Shown here one piece after another: positions 24,341 to 33,229 of a DNA stretch of 64,000 nucleotides. This stretch comes from Ornithinicoccus sp045032955 (GTDB lineage: Bacteria; Actinomycetota; Actinomycetes; Actinomycetales; Dermatophilaceae): NCBI RefSeq assembly GCF_045032955.1, contig NZ_JBJFZU010000002.1, positions 1 through 64,000 of the forward strand, read 5' to 3'. Below the pieces are notes generated by a model, which was given only the letters and a program-made list of their open reading frames with translations, was not told the DNA's origin and made no database searches. The position numbers and the translations under genes are program-made. Each line of letters starts with the position of its first letter. Position 1 is the first letter of the stretch.

Positions 24341-25408
24341 ATGAGCGAGATCCCCACCACGATGACCGCCAGCGTCCTCACCGGCATCGGCTCGATCGTG
24401 CTGGAGGAGCGCCCCGTCCCGGTGCCCGCCGCCGACGAGGTGCTCGTCCGGGTCCTCAGCGTCGGGGTGTGCGGCTCCGACGTGCACTACTACGCGCACG
24501 GCCGGATCGGCGAGTACGTCGTCGACCAGCCGCTCATCCTGGGCCACGAGCTCAGCGGTGTCGTCGCCGCGGTCGGGGCCGACGTGGACCCGGCCCGGGT
24601 CGGCGAGCGGGTGGCCGTGGAGCCCCAGCGTCCCTGCCGGGTGTGCGACTTCTGCAAGGCCGGCGACTACAACCTCTGCCCCGCCATGGAGTTCTACGCG
24701 ACCCCGCCGGTCGACGGTGCCTTCTGCGAGTACGTCGTCATCCAGTCCGACTTCGCCTTCGCGATCCCCGACTCGATCAGCGACCACTCCGGTGCCCTGC
24801 TGGAGCCGCTGTCGGTCGGGATCGCCGGCGCCCAGAAGGGCGGCATCAAGGTCGGCGACCGGGTGCTCATCGCCGGTGGTGGCCCGATCGGCATCATCAC
24901 CGCCCAGGTCGCGAAGGCCTTCGGTGCGGCCGAGGTGATCCTCACCGACATCAACCCGGCCCGCCGCGAGCTCGCTCTCCGGTATGGCGTGACCCGCACC
25001 GTGGACCCGGCGCAGGAGTCCACCGACGGCCTGGACGCGCACGTCTTCATCGACGCCTCCGGCGCCATCCCGGCGATCCAGGCCGGGATCCGGGCGACCC
25101 GCCCCGGCGGCACCGTGGTGCTGGTCGGCAGCGCCGACGAGATCCCGCTGTCCGTGCCCGACGTCGCGATGCGCGAGCTCAACGTCACCGGCATCTTCCG
25201 CTACACCGGCACCTGGCCGATCGCACGGCAGCTGGTGGCCGACGGACAGGTCGAGCTCGACTCGTTGGTGACCCACGTCTTCGGCCTCGAGCAGGTCGAG
25301 GAGGCGCTCACCGGGGACGGCGCGGACGACAGCCTCAAGCGCATCGTGCTGCCGGGGGTCCGCCGGGTCGAGGACCCGGTGGCCGCCGCCGGGGGTGCGC
25401 GGTCATGA
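24341..25408 (+). CDS. zinc-dependent polyol (sorbitol/xylitol) dehydrogenase
   Basis: A 355-residue medium-chain dehydrogenase of the sorbitol dehydrogenase group. Catalytic zinc ligands are visible in VGVCGSDVHYYAHG and GHELSG. The structural-zinc loop CRVCDFCKAGDYNLC is complete. The NAD-binding motif is IAGGGPIGIITAQVAKAFGA. AAAGAGGAG precedes the ATG. It likely oxidises a polyol to the ketose that the FGGY kinase phosphorylates. The stop overlaps the start of the ABC ATPase (ATGA). Confidence 0.93.
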   Translation: MSEIPTTMTASVLTGIGSIVLEERPVPVPAADEVLVRVLSVGVCGSDVHYYAHGRIGEYVVDQPLILGHELSGVVAAVGADVDPARVGERVAVEPQRPCRVCDFCKAGDYNLCPAMEFYATPPVDGAFCEYVVIQSDFAFAIPDSISDHSGALLEPLSVGIAGAQKGGIKVGDRVLIAGGGPIGIITAQVAKAFGAAEVILTDINPARRELALRYGVTRTVDPAQESTDGLDAHVFIDASGAIPAIQAGIRATRPGGTVVLVGSADEIPLSVPDVAMRELNVTGIFRYTGTWPIARQLVADGQVELDSLVTHVFGLEQVEEALTGDGADDSLKRIVLPGVRRVEDPVAAAGGARS

Positions 25409-26934
25409 CGCAGCCGACGGCCGGCACGCAGACGGCGGCACCGCCCCGGTTGTCCGTCAGCGGCGTGACCAAGTCCTTCCCGGGCGTGATGGCGCTGCAG
25501 GACGTCTCCTTCGAGGTGCGCCCCGGCACCGTGCACGCCCTCTGCGGCGAGAACGGCGCGGGCAAGTCGACCCTGATGAAGATCATCAACGGGATCTACC
25601 AGCCGGACGCCGGGGAGATGCGGGTCAACGGCTCGCCGGTGCGGGTGCGCACGCCGATCGAGGCCCGGGACCAGGGCATCGCGATGATCTCCCAGGAGCT
25701 GAACTACGTCCCGGACATGACCATCGCCGAGAGCTTCTCGATGGGCCGGCTGCCGATGAGGCTCGGCCGGGTCGACTGGGGCCTCATCCGCCGGGAGGCC
25801 CGGCGCCTGCTCGCCGAGGAGGGCCTGGACTACCCGGTGAACCGCAAGCTCGGCAGCCTGACGGTCTCCGAGGTGCAGATGCTGGAGATCCTCCGCGCGA
25901 TCTACCACGAGGCGGACGTCCTGATCATGGACGAACCGACCTCCGCCATCGCGCACCGCGAGGTCGCCTCGCTGTTCGCCAAGATCCGCCGGCTGCGGGC
26001 CGAGGGCAACTCCATCATCTACATCTCGCACAAGATGGACGAGGTCTTCGAGCTCGCCGACGACGTGACCGTGCTGCGCGACGGCGCCGTGGTCAGCAGC
26101 CAGCGGGCCGCCGACATCAGCCCCGAGCAGGTCATCGCCCAGATGGTCGGCCGTGACCTGGACCACCAGGCATACCCCAAGGAGCGCGTCGAGATCGGCG
26201 AGACGGTCCTCGAGGCCCGTGGCCTGTCCAACGCGACCCTCTTCGAGGACGTGACCCTCTCGGTCCGCAAGGGCGAGATCGTCGGTCTGGCCGGCCTGAT
26301 CGGCGCCGGCCGCAGCGAGGTCGTCCGCGGCATCTTCGGCCTGGAACGGCTGGACGCCGGGGAGATCGAGGTCGACGGGGAGACGGTGCGGCTGCGCACC
26401 CCGAAGGCGGCCATCGACAAGGGCGTGGTGATGCTCTCCGAGGACCGGCGCCTGGTCGGGATCATCCCGCAGATGAGCATCAAGCAGAACGCCACCCTGG
26501 CGAGCCTGCGCAAGGTCATCCGCGGCGGCTTCACCCGCCGCCGCGAGGAGCAGTCCCTCACCCGGGAGTACTTCGACCGTCTCTCGGTCAAGGCCCCCAG
26601 CTCCGAGACGCGGATCTCCTCGCTCAGCGGCGGCAACCAGCAGAAGGTGCTGCTGGCGCGGTGGCTCATCGCCGAGCCCAAGGTGCTGATGCTCGACGAG
26701 CCCACCCGCGGCATCGACGTCGGCGCCAAGTTCGAGATCTACAAGATCATGACGCAGCTGGCCCGTCAGGGCCGCGGCATCCTGATGATCTCCTCCGAGC
26801 TGCCCGAGCTGATCGGCATGTGCGACCGCATCTACGTGATGTCGGCCGGCCGGGTGACCGCCGAGCTCACCCCCGATCAGTACTCGCAGGAAGCGATCCT
26901 CACCCACGCCATGAACGACTCCGAGGTGGTTTGA
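25405..26934 (+). CDS. sugar ABC transporter ATP-binding protein (RbsA/XylG type)
   Basis: A 509-residue protein with two ABC cassettes. Cassette 1: Walker A GENGAGKST, a divergent signature (LTVSEVQML), Walker B LIMDEPTSAI. Cassette 2: degenerate Walker A GLIGAGRSE (normal for this family), signature SLSGGNQQKV, Walker B LMLDEPTRGIDVG. It energises uptake by the permease and lipoprotein encoded next, as in ribose/xylose-type importers. Translation is coupled to the dehydrogenase. Confidence 0.96.
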   Translation: MTQPTAGTQTAAPPRLSVSGVTKSFPGVMALQDVSFEVRPGTVHALCGENGAGKSTLMKIINGIYQPDAGEMRVNGSPVRVRTPIEARDQGIAMISQELNYVPDMTIAESFSMGRLPMRLGRVDWGLIRREARRLLAEEGLDYPVNRKLGSLTVSEVQMLEILRAIYHEADVLIMDEPTSAIAHREVASLFAKIRRLRAEGNSIIYISHKMDEVFELADDVTVLRDGAVVSSQRAADISPEQVIAQMVGRDLDHQAYPKERVEIGETVLEARGLSNATLFEDVTLSVRKGEIVGLAGLIGAGRSEVVRGIFGLERLDAGEIEVDGETVRLRTPKAAIDKGVVMLSEDRRLVGIIPQMSIKQNATLASLRKVIRGGFTRRREEQSLTREYFDRLSVKAPSSETRISSLSGGNQQKVLLARWLIAEPKVLMLDEPTRGIDVGAKFEIYKIMTQLARQGRGILMISSELPELIGMCDRIYVMSAGRVTAELTPDQYSQEAILTHAMNDSEVV

Positions 26935-26936
26935 CC

Positions 26937-27992
26937 ATGCTGGCACGACTCAAGGCCCTGGACACCGGGCGCTACTCGATCTTCCTGATCCTCGCCGCCG
27001 TCGTCATCGTCGCGAGCTTCCTCAGCGAGAACTTCATGACGACCAACAACGTCACGAACGTGCTGCGCCAGGTCGCCGTGATCACGATCCTGGCCTACGG
27101 GGCGATGACGCTCATCATCGGCGGCATGATCGACCTGTCCGCTGGTGCCGTCATGGCGTTCGCCGGGGTCGTCTCGGTGATCGTCTACAAGGACACCGGC
27201 AGCATGGCGATGGCGATCCTCGCCGGCATCCTGGTCGGCGTCGCCTGCAACCTCGTCAACGCCTTCCTGGTCGCCACCCTGCGGACACCCGCCTTCATCG
27301 TCACGCTCGGCATGATGATGATCGCCCGTGGCGCGGTGCTCGAGCTCACCCAGGGCCAGAACGTCCTGCAGCTCGGGGACTTCGTGGTCCTCGGGCAGGG
27401 CTCGGTGGGCCCCCTGCCGCTGCCGACGCTCTTCCTCATCATCATCACGGTGATCGTCTGGTACCTGATGACCCAGACCCGCTACGGCCGCTCGCTGTAT
27501 GCCGTCGGCGGCAACGAGGAGGCGGCCCGGGCGGCCGGCATCGCGGTCGAGCGTGTGAAGTACCAGGCCTTCATCGTCAACGGCGTGCTGGTCGGCTTCG
27601 CCGGCGTGATCTTCATGGCCCGCGTCAACGCCGGGCTGCCCAACGCCGGTGTCGGCTACGAGCTGCAGGCGATCACCGCGCCGATCATCGGCGGCACCAG
27701 CTTCTCCGGCGGGATCGGCACCACCGCCGGCACCCTGGCCGGTGCGCTCATCGTCGGCGTGCTCGGCAACATCATGAACCTGACCGGCGTCGGCTCCTAC
27801 ATCCAGCAGATCGTGATGGGCGTCATCATCGCGGTCGCGGTCGCCTACGACGTGTTCTCCAAGCGCGGCAAGCGCGGCACCGTGATCCTCAAGTCCCGTC
27901 CCGACAGATCGGGCGGGGCCACCGCATCCGGGGAGGCCCCCGGCACCTCGTCAGGGCCTCCACCCTCCCAGGGCAAGGAGGTGTCGACGTAG
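26937..27992 (+). CDS. sugar ABC transporter permease (RbsC type)
   Basis: A 351-residue membrane protein with 8-10 hydrophobic segments. Family blocks: LIIGGMIDLSAGAVMAFAG, FIVTLGMMMIARG, YGRSLYAVGGNEEAARAAGI (the cytoplasmic EAA-like loop contacting the ATPase) and IIGGTSFSGGIGTTAGTLAGA. A ~40-residue hydrophilic, Gly/Ser/Pro-rich tail follows the last helix. GAGGTGG inside the end of the ATPase gene serves as ribosome binding site. Confidence 0.95.
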   Translation: MLARLKALDTGRYSIFLILAAVVIVASFLSENFMTTNNVTNVLRQVAVITILAYGAMTLIIGGMIDLSAGAVMAFAGVVSVIVYKDTGSMAMAILAGILVGVACNLVNAFLVATLRTPAFIVTLGMMMIARGAVLELTQGQNVLQLGDFVVLGQGSVGPLPLPTLFLIIITVIVWYLMTQTRYGRSLYAVGGNEEAARAAGIAVERVKYQAFIVNGVLVGFAGVIFMARVNAGLPNAGVGYELQAITAPIIGGTSFSGGIGTTAGTLAGALIVGVLGNIMNLTGVGSYIQQIVMGVIIAVAVAYDVFSKRGKRGTVILKSRPDRSGGATASGEAPGTSSGPPPSQGKEVST

Positions 27993-28001
27993 CTCCCGCC
28001 C

Positions 28002-28022
28002 GCGGCCGACCCTCCCGGCCGC
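28002..28022. other. intra-operon hairpin
   Basis: GCGGCCG, a 7-nt loop, then CGGCCGC, in the gap between permease and binding-protein genes. Such stems often set differential mRNA stability so that the binding protein is made in excess. Confidence 0.45.
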
Positions 28023-28080
28023 ACCCTCCCCTGTCCCACCCCACCCACCGCAGTCCACACCTTCATCAAAGGAGAAGAAC

Positions 28081-29073
28081 GTGAGGAACCTCACCCGCAA
28101 GCTCATGACCCTCGGGGTGGCCACGGCCACCGTCACCGCGCTCGCCGCATGCTCCGACGGCGGCGGCGGTGACAGCGGCGGCGAGGGCGGCGACGACGGC
28201 TACCGCGTCGCCTACATCGCCCGCGCCCAGGTCGACTCCTTCGCCGCCTGGCTCGCCAACGAGATGCAGGCCGAGGCGGAGAACTACGACGACATCACCC
28301 TCGACGTCTTCGACGGCCAGGCCAACGACGAGATCGAGAACACCCAGATCGAGAACGCCATCGCCAACGGCTACGACGCGATCATCGTGCAGGCCAACAA
28401 CGGCGAGGCGCAGCGGCCCTACATCGAGCAGTCGGTGGCCGCCGGCATCGTCACCGTCACCACCAACCCCCGGGTCGAGGACATCGAGGGCTCCAGCTCG
28501 GTCGACGCGAACCCCTACGACCAGGGCGCCGGTGTGGCGGAGCTGGCCGTGGAGGAGATCCCGGAGAACGCACGGGTCGTGGTCCTCAACGGGCCCGGCG
28601 GCAACTTCCACAGCACGGAGCGGCGCAACGCCTGGGAGCAGGAGTTCTTCGCCGAGCGCCCGGACGTGGAGATCGTGGCCGAGGACATCGCGAACTGGAA
28701 CAAGGACGAGGCACTCACCCTGATGGAGGACTGGGCACTCGCCAACGACGAGATCGACGCGATCATCTCGATGAACGACAACATGGCCGCCGGTGCGCTG
28801 GAGGCCGTGCGCGGGGACGCCGCCTACGAGGACATGCTCGCCTACGGCGTGGACGGCACCCCGGAGGCGACCCTGCTCATCGACGACGGGCTGATGACGG
28901 CGACCACGCTGCAGAACGCCCAGGAGCTCGCCGAGCTGAACATGAGCACCGTGCACGACCTGCTGACCGGCGCCGAGGAGACCGTGAACGTCGACATCGG
29001 CAACCCGGTGATCACCAGCGACAACGTCCAGGAGTACATCGACCTCTACACCGAGGCCGGCCTGATCGACTGA
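28081..29073 (+). CDS. sugar ABC transporter substrate-binding lipoprotein
   Basis: A 330-residue periplasmic-binding-protein-like lipoprotein (Peripla_BP_4 type). Signal peptide with basic start MRNLTRK, hydrophobic core and lipobox LAAC (Cys24), then a Gly/Asp linker. Ligand-domain features: VAYIARAQVDSFAAWLANEM, IENAIANGYDAIIVQANN, VVVLNGPGGNFHSTERRNAW and ISMNDNMAAGALEAVRG. GTG start after AAAGGAG. It captures the sugar or polyol for the ATPase/permease pair. Confidence 0.95.
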   Translation: MRNLTRKLMTLGVATATVTALAACSDGGGGDSGGEGGDDGYRVAYIARAQVDSFAAWLANEMQAEAENYDDITLDVFDGQANDEIENTQIENAIANGYDAIIVQANNGEAQRPYIEQSVAAGIVTVTTNPRVEDIEGSSSVDANPYDQGAGVAELAVEEIPENARVVVLNGPGGNFHSTERRNAWEQEFFAERPDVEIVAEDIANWNKDEALTLMEDWALANDEIDAIISMNDNMAAGALEAVRGDAAYEDMLAYGVDGTPEATLLIDDGLMTATTLQNAQELAELNMSTVHDLLTGAEETVNVDIGNPVITSDNVQEYIDLYTEAGLID

Positions 29074-29083
29074 CCGACCACCG

Positions 29084-29121
29084 GCGACGGGGGCGGGGCG
29101 CTCTCGCCCCGCCCCCGTCGC
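29084..29121. terminator. strong 17-bp GC hairpin after the binding-protein gene
   Basis: Arms 29084-29100 and 29105-29121 are perfectly complementary with a CTCT loop, starting 11 nt after the stop. There is no T-tract. It may end most transcripts or protect the upstream mRNA, with read-through to the SDR gene. Confidence 0.75.
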
Positions 29122-29177
29122 GCTGTCCCACCGCACGCCGCACCGCCCCCGCACCCCCCACCCGAAAGGTCCCCACC

Positions 29178-29942
29178 GTGCCCGTCCTCGACCAGTTCTC
29201 CCTCACCGGCCGCACCGCCCTCGTCACCGGCGCCACCCGCGGCCTGGGTCGCGCCTTCGCGACCGCCCTCGCCGAGGCCGGCGCCGACATCGTCGTGCAC
29301 GGTCGCGACGCCGACCTGGCCGCCGAGGTCGCCGAGGAGATCCGCGGCCTCGGACGCACCGCCACCGTGGTCCTCGGCGACCTCACCGACAGCGCCGGCG
29401 TCCGGGACGTCGTCGCCGAGGCCACCGCCGCCGGACCCGTCGACGTGCTCGTCAACAACGCGGGCGCCTGCATCCACCGACCCGCCCTCGAGGTCACCGA
29501 CGAGGAGTGGGCGCACGTGCTGGACACCAACGTGACCGCGCTCTGGAGGATGTCCCAGGCCGTCGGCGCGCAGATGGTCGAGCGGGGCTCCGGCACCATC
29601 GTCAACGTCGGGTCGATCTCGGCGATGATCGTCAACCGTCCCCAGTTCCAGCCCGCGTACAACGCCTCCAAGGCCGCCGTGCACCAGCTGACCCGGTCGC
29701 TGGCGGCCGAGTGGGCCCCCAGCGGCGTCCGGGTGAACGCGCTGGCCCCCGGCTACATCAAGACCGACATGTCACCGGTCGACGAGCCGCAGTACCGCCG
29801 GATGTGGATCGAGGACTCCGCGATGCGGCGCTACGCCACCCCCGACGAGCTCGGCGGGGCCATGGTCTTCCTGGCCTCCGACGCGTCCAGCTTCGTCACC
29901 GGCTCGGTCCTGGTCATCGACGGCGGCTACACCCTCTACTGA
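29178..29942 (+). CDS. SDR family oxidoreductase (gluconate 5-dehydrogenase-like)
   Basis: A 254-residue classical short-chain dehydrogenase. Cofactor motif TGATRGLGRAFA, NNAG (VDVLVNNAGACIHRP), catalytic Ser in VGSISAM, YNASKAA (Y-x-x-x-K), and C-terminal VTGSVLVIDGGYTLY. It resembles gluconate 5-dehydrogenase/2-deoxygluconate dehydrogenase. GAAAGG precedes the GTG. As last gene of the operon it may oxidise or reduce a second sugar or polyol of the same pathway. Confidence 0.93.
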   Translation: MPVLDQFSLTGRTALVTGATRGLGRAFATALAEAGADIVVHGRDADLAAEVAEEIRGLGRTATVVLGDLTDSAGVRDVVAEATAAGPVDVLVNNAGACIHRPALEVTDEEWAHVLDTNVTALWRMSQAVGAQMVERGSGTIVNVGSISAMIVNRPQFQPAYNASKAAVHQLTRSLAAEWAPSGVRVNALAPGYIKTDMSPVDEPQYRRMWIEDSAMRRYATPDELGGAMVFLASDASSFVTGSVLVIDGGYTLY

Positions 29943-29966
29943 GCCCACCGGCCCGGTGCTGCGGCC

Positions 29967-29994
29967 GGGCGCGCGGGCTTGGCCCGGCGCGCCC
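29967..29994. terminator. GC-rich hairpin after the SDR gene
   Basis: GGGCGCGCGGGC pairs with GCCCGGCGCGCCC around a TTG loop with one bulge, 25 nt after the stop. Probable end of the sugar operon. Confidence 0.55.
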
Positions 29995-30015
29995 GGTCTG
30001 CCAGCATGCTGGCCC

Positions 30016-30570
30016 ATGGGACTCCTGCAGCACGACACCCTGGTCATCGACCAGGTCACCAACGTCGTGAGCAACGACTTCGCGATCTCCGACGCCGACG
30101 GGCAGCAGGTCGGCAGCATCCGCACCGAGGGCAACGCGTTGAAGCGGATGTTCCTGGGCAGCCGCCGGCTGCTGGTCCTCGACGCCGACGGCACCGCGCT
30201 GCTGCGCCTGGAGGACACGATGACCCTGGGCCGGGACCGGATGGAGATCACCGACGGCGACGGCCGGCCGCTGGCAAGCCTGGTCAAGCGGATGTCCTTC
30301 CTGAAGAGCCGCATCACGGTCGTGGTGGACGACACGGAGCTGGACCTGACCGGCAACATGTGGGGCTTCGACTTCACCATGAGCGGCCCGCGGGGTGACC
30401 TCGCCACCGTCGCCCGCAGCTGGTCCGGGCTGGGCAAGGCGCTGCTCGGGCACAGCAGGTATGTCGTGCAGCTCACCCCGGGCGTGCCCGCCCGGGAGCG
30501 GCAGGCAGTGCTGGGATCAGTGATCGCCCTGGACCTGATCCGGGAGAAGGAGAGCCGCAGCAACGGCTGA
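30016..30570 (+). CDS. LURP-one-related/phospholipid scramblase-like protein
   Basis: A 184-residue protein with the tubby-like beta-barrel pattern of LURP-one-related proteins: NVVSNDFAISDADGQQVGSI, RRLLVLDADGTALLRLEDTM, LGRDRMEITDGDGRPLASL and KSRITVVVDDTELDLTGN. The bacterial members have no established function. The Met at residue 1 (30016) is preferred to an upstream frame from 29956 that would run through the hairpin. A CATGCT box just upstream may be a -10. Confidence 0.8.
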   Translation: MGLLQHDTLVIDQVTNVVSNDFAISDADGQQVGSIRTEGNALKRMFLGSRRLLVLDADGTALLRLEDTMTLGRDRMEITDGDGRPLASLVKRMSFLKSRITVVVDDTELDLTGNMWGFDFTMSGPRGDLATVARSWSGLGKALLGHSRYVVQLTPGVPARERQAVLGSVIALDLIREKESRSNG

Positions 30571-30594
30571 GCCCCGGCCCAGGGCGCCTCGGGC

Positions 30595-31741
30595 CTAGCC
30601 GCCCAGGTGCGCCGGCAGCTCGGGGTCGACCCCGAGCCAGAGCGCCAGGTCCTGCACCTGCTCGAGCACCCGCGCCCGACGGGCGTCACCCCATACCCCG
30701 TCCTCGTGCAGCGCGTCCACGCGCAGCACGCCGTGCCTGCGGTCGACGGTCGCGTCGAGCTTGCCGACCAGCTCGTCCCCGTCCAGCACGGGCAGCGCGT
30801 AGTAGCCCCACCGGCGCTTCGCCTTGGGCTTGTACATCTCCAGCACGTAGTCGAACCCGAAGATCTCCGCCATCCGGTTCCCGGTCGAAGATCAGTCGGT
30901 CGATCGGGCAGAGCAGGGCCGAGCGTCCCTGGAACCGGTCGCCGTCCAGGTAGGCCGGGTGCACACGCCAGGTGCCCTTCACCCCCTCGACCACCGCGGG
31001 GACCCCGGCCCGGCCCGTGTGCCCGGGCTCGACCGGCCGCTCACGGCCCCGGGCGCGCAGCAGACCGAGCGCGGCCAGCCGGCGGGCGTCCTGCTCCGCC
31101 AGGGCCTGCGGCAGCGGCAGCGTGGGCACGTCGGGGTAGACCCGTCCCGCGAGGTCCCACAGCCGTTGCCCACCCTCACGACCGGCGACGGCCACCTCAC
31201 CCCGGGCGACCATGAAGTCCAGCAGCCGTTGCACGTTCTTGTCGTTCGTCCACCCGGTGGAACGCCACGGGACCTCGGTGCTGTCCGGCAGGGCCGCGGT
31301 GGGCGTGGGGCCCTCCTGCTCGAGCAGGGCCAGGATGTCGCGGCGGGCCCGGTCGTTGGCCTGCACCCACCGGGCGCTGGCGAGCTGCCACGGCCGTGGC
31401 GGGCTGGGATCCTCCGCTCCCGGCCAGGCCTCCATCTGCGCGCGGTGCAGGGCGATGTCCGGCCCGGGGCGGATGTGTCCCAGGATCTCCACCAGGGTGC
31501 GGTCGGCGAGCAGCCGGTCCAGGTCCCCGGGGTCGTAGCTGCTGCCCAGCCGGCTCCACAGCACCAGGTGCTGCGCCGGGGCGAGGGCCGAGACCGGGTC
31601 GATCTGCAGCAGCGTCAGCTCGGTGACGGTCTCGACGACGTCGCCGGGGCGCGGCCTGCTGAGCAGCTGAGCCCGGACGGCGACCCGTCGCGCGTCCCGG
31701 CGGGACAGCACCAGCGGTGGGCCCTCACCGTCACCGGTCAT
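30595..31741 (-). pseudogene. YcaQ-like winged-helix (HTH_42) protein, frameshifted
   Basis: Two frames together give a full-length member of the crosslink-repair glycosylase YcaQ/HTH_42 family. The first (from ATG 31741) has LSRRDARRVAVRAQLLS, LTLLQIDPVSALAPAQHLVLWSR, LPDSTEVPWRSTGWTNDKN and LLCPIDRLIFDRE. The family continuation MAEIFGFDYVLEMYKPKAKRR, WGYYALPVLDGDELVGKLD appears in another frame starting near 30873. Removing one C in GAACCGG (about 30883-30889) would restore DRERMAEIFGF. The gene is broken by a one-base insertion unless the base is a sequencing error. It overlaps the DinB gene by 11 bp. Confidence 0.85.
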
Positions 31742-32324
31742 GCGCCACCCAGGCCGCCGGGGGCGTCCAGCCCTCCGGCGGGTCCTCCCCGACCCGCCCG
31801 TCGATGCTCTCCCGGAGCAGGTCGGCGTGCCCGGTGTGCCGGGCATACTCCTCCAGCAGGTCGAAGAGCAGCCGGCGCAGGCTCGCCTCCACCCCGAACG
31901 GGCGGAACCACTCGACGCCCTGGTCGAGACCGCCGGCCTCCAGCACCTCCCGGATACGGCCCCTGGTGGCCAGCACCGCTGCGTCGTAGCGGGCGTAGAG
32001 CTCTTCAGGGCTGTCCTCGGCGGCGGAGGTGAAGTCCCAGGTCGTCTGGTCGTGGTCCCACTCCACCTCGGTCCACGGGCTCCCCGGTGAGCTGCCGTCC
32101 AGCTTCGTCGTGGCAGAGCTCACCTCCACCCAGGTCAGGTGCTTGAGCAGGCCGCCGAGGGTGAGGGTGGAGGCGCCCACGGTGGCCGACAGCGCCGCGG
32201 CGTCCAGGCCCTCGGCCTTGTAGCGGAAGGTCATCCGCTGCCGGTCCAGACCGCCGAGCAGGTGGCCGAGCTCGTCTCCGGCCGTCGGGGGCTCCCAGGC
32301 GGGGGTGGTCGTCGTCGGCGTCAT
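31731..32324 (-). CDS. DinB family protein (DUF664)
   Basis: A 197-residue four-helix-bundle protein of the DinB/DUF664 group, a fold related to mycothiol- and bacillithiol-dependent enzymes. Metal-binding His positions are plausible in LLKHLTWVE and EEYARHTGHADLLRE. The block RMTFRYKAEGLDAAALSATV is typical of DUF664 in Actinobacteria. Enzymatic role unknown. It is the first gene of a two-gene minus-strand unit with the frameshifted YcaQ-like gene. Confidence 0.9.
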   Translation of the reverse strand: MTPTTTTPAWEPPTAGDELGHLLGGLDRQRMTFRYKAEGLDAAALSATVGASTLTLGGLLKHLTWVEVSSATTKLDGSSPGSPWTEVEWDHDQTTWDFTSAAEDSPEELYARYDAAVLATRGRIREVLEAGGLDQGVEWFRPFGVEASLRRLLFDLLEEYARHTGHADLLRESIDGRVGEDPPEGWTPPAAWVAHDR

Positions 32325-32397
32325 GGCGCCACCATAGGACCGGGTGCGGACAGATGGTGTCCGCGAGCCGCCGGGACGCGGCGACCGGCGCCGGGCC

Positions 32398-32403
32398 TAG
32401 CGT
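32398..32403 (+). promoter_or_regulatory. -10 box before the CDF gene remnant
   Basis: TAGCGT is followed by 6 nt and GTG 32410. This preserved leaderless arrangement argues that 32410 was the original start even though the frame is now broken. Confidence 0.45.
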
Positions 32404-32409
32404 GAGGCC

Positions 32410-33229
32410 GTGGACCGACCCGAGGAACCGACTTCCGCCGGTGGTGGCCGAGCGCCGCAGCGGCCGCCCGGCGGACGCCCGGCGACCGCTGGGCTACGGC
32501 CGGGAGGCCTTCGTCTGGGCGATGATCGCCGCCTTCGGCCTGTTCACCGCCGGCTCGATCCTGTCGATCACGCACGGGATCTCCCAGCTCGGTGCCCAGG
32601 AGGAGGCGGGCGACTACACGCTCAGCTACCTGGTGCTGGGCATCGCCTTCGTGCTCGAGGGCATCTCCTTCACCCAGGCGGTGCGGCAGACCCGGTCCTC
32701 GGCCAGAGCACTGCAACTGCGCCCGATGCGCTACATCCTGGACACCTCGCAGACGACGCTGCGCGCCGTCTTCTTCGAGGACGCGGCGGCGCTGCTCGGC
32801 ATCCTCCTCGCCGCGGGTGGCCTGGTGCTGCACCAGGTCACCGGGGACGCGGTCTACGACGCGCTCGGGTCGATCCTGGTCGGCGTGCTGCTGGGCGTGG
32901 TGGCGCTGCTGCTGATCGTGCGCAACGGCCAGTTCCTGGTCGGTCAGAGCGTCAGCCCACGCACCCGGGAGATGGCGGTGCGGGCGCTGCTCGAATCCCC
33001 CGAGGTGGACCGGGTGACCTTCCTGCACATGGAGTACGTCGGTCCCGCACGCATCTTCCTCGTCGCGTCGGTGGACCTGACCCTGGACGACCGCGAGTCG
33101 GTGCTGCAGGGACGGCTGCAGGCGATCGAGGACCGGCTGGGCGCGCACCCGGCCATCGAGCGGGCGGTGCTCTCGCTCTCGGCGCCGGGCGAGGAGACCC
33201 TTAGCCTGGGCTCCACCGGGACGCCGTGA
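32410..33229 (+). pseudogene. cation diffusion facilitator (CDF) transporter, N-terminal deletion and frameshift
   Basis: The frame ending at 33229 encodes the C-terminal part of a CDF metal transporter: RRPLGYGREAFVWAMIAAFGLF, YILDTSQTTLRAVFFEDAAALLGI, YDALGSILVGVLLGVVALLL and the cytoplasmic ferredoxin-like domain (PEVDRVTFLHMEYVG). The first two membrane helices with the HSxxD metal site are missing. The likely start (GTG 32410, MDRPEEPTSAGGG) is in a different frame from the rest. An internal deletion of roughly 65-75 codons plus a frameshift explains both facts. A frame opening at 32354 could still express the remainder. The end overlaps the convergent TetR gene by 29 bp. Confidence 0.7.
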
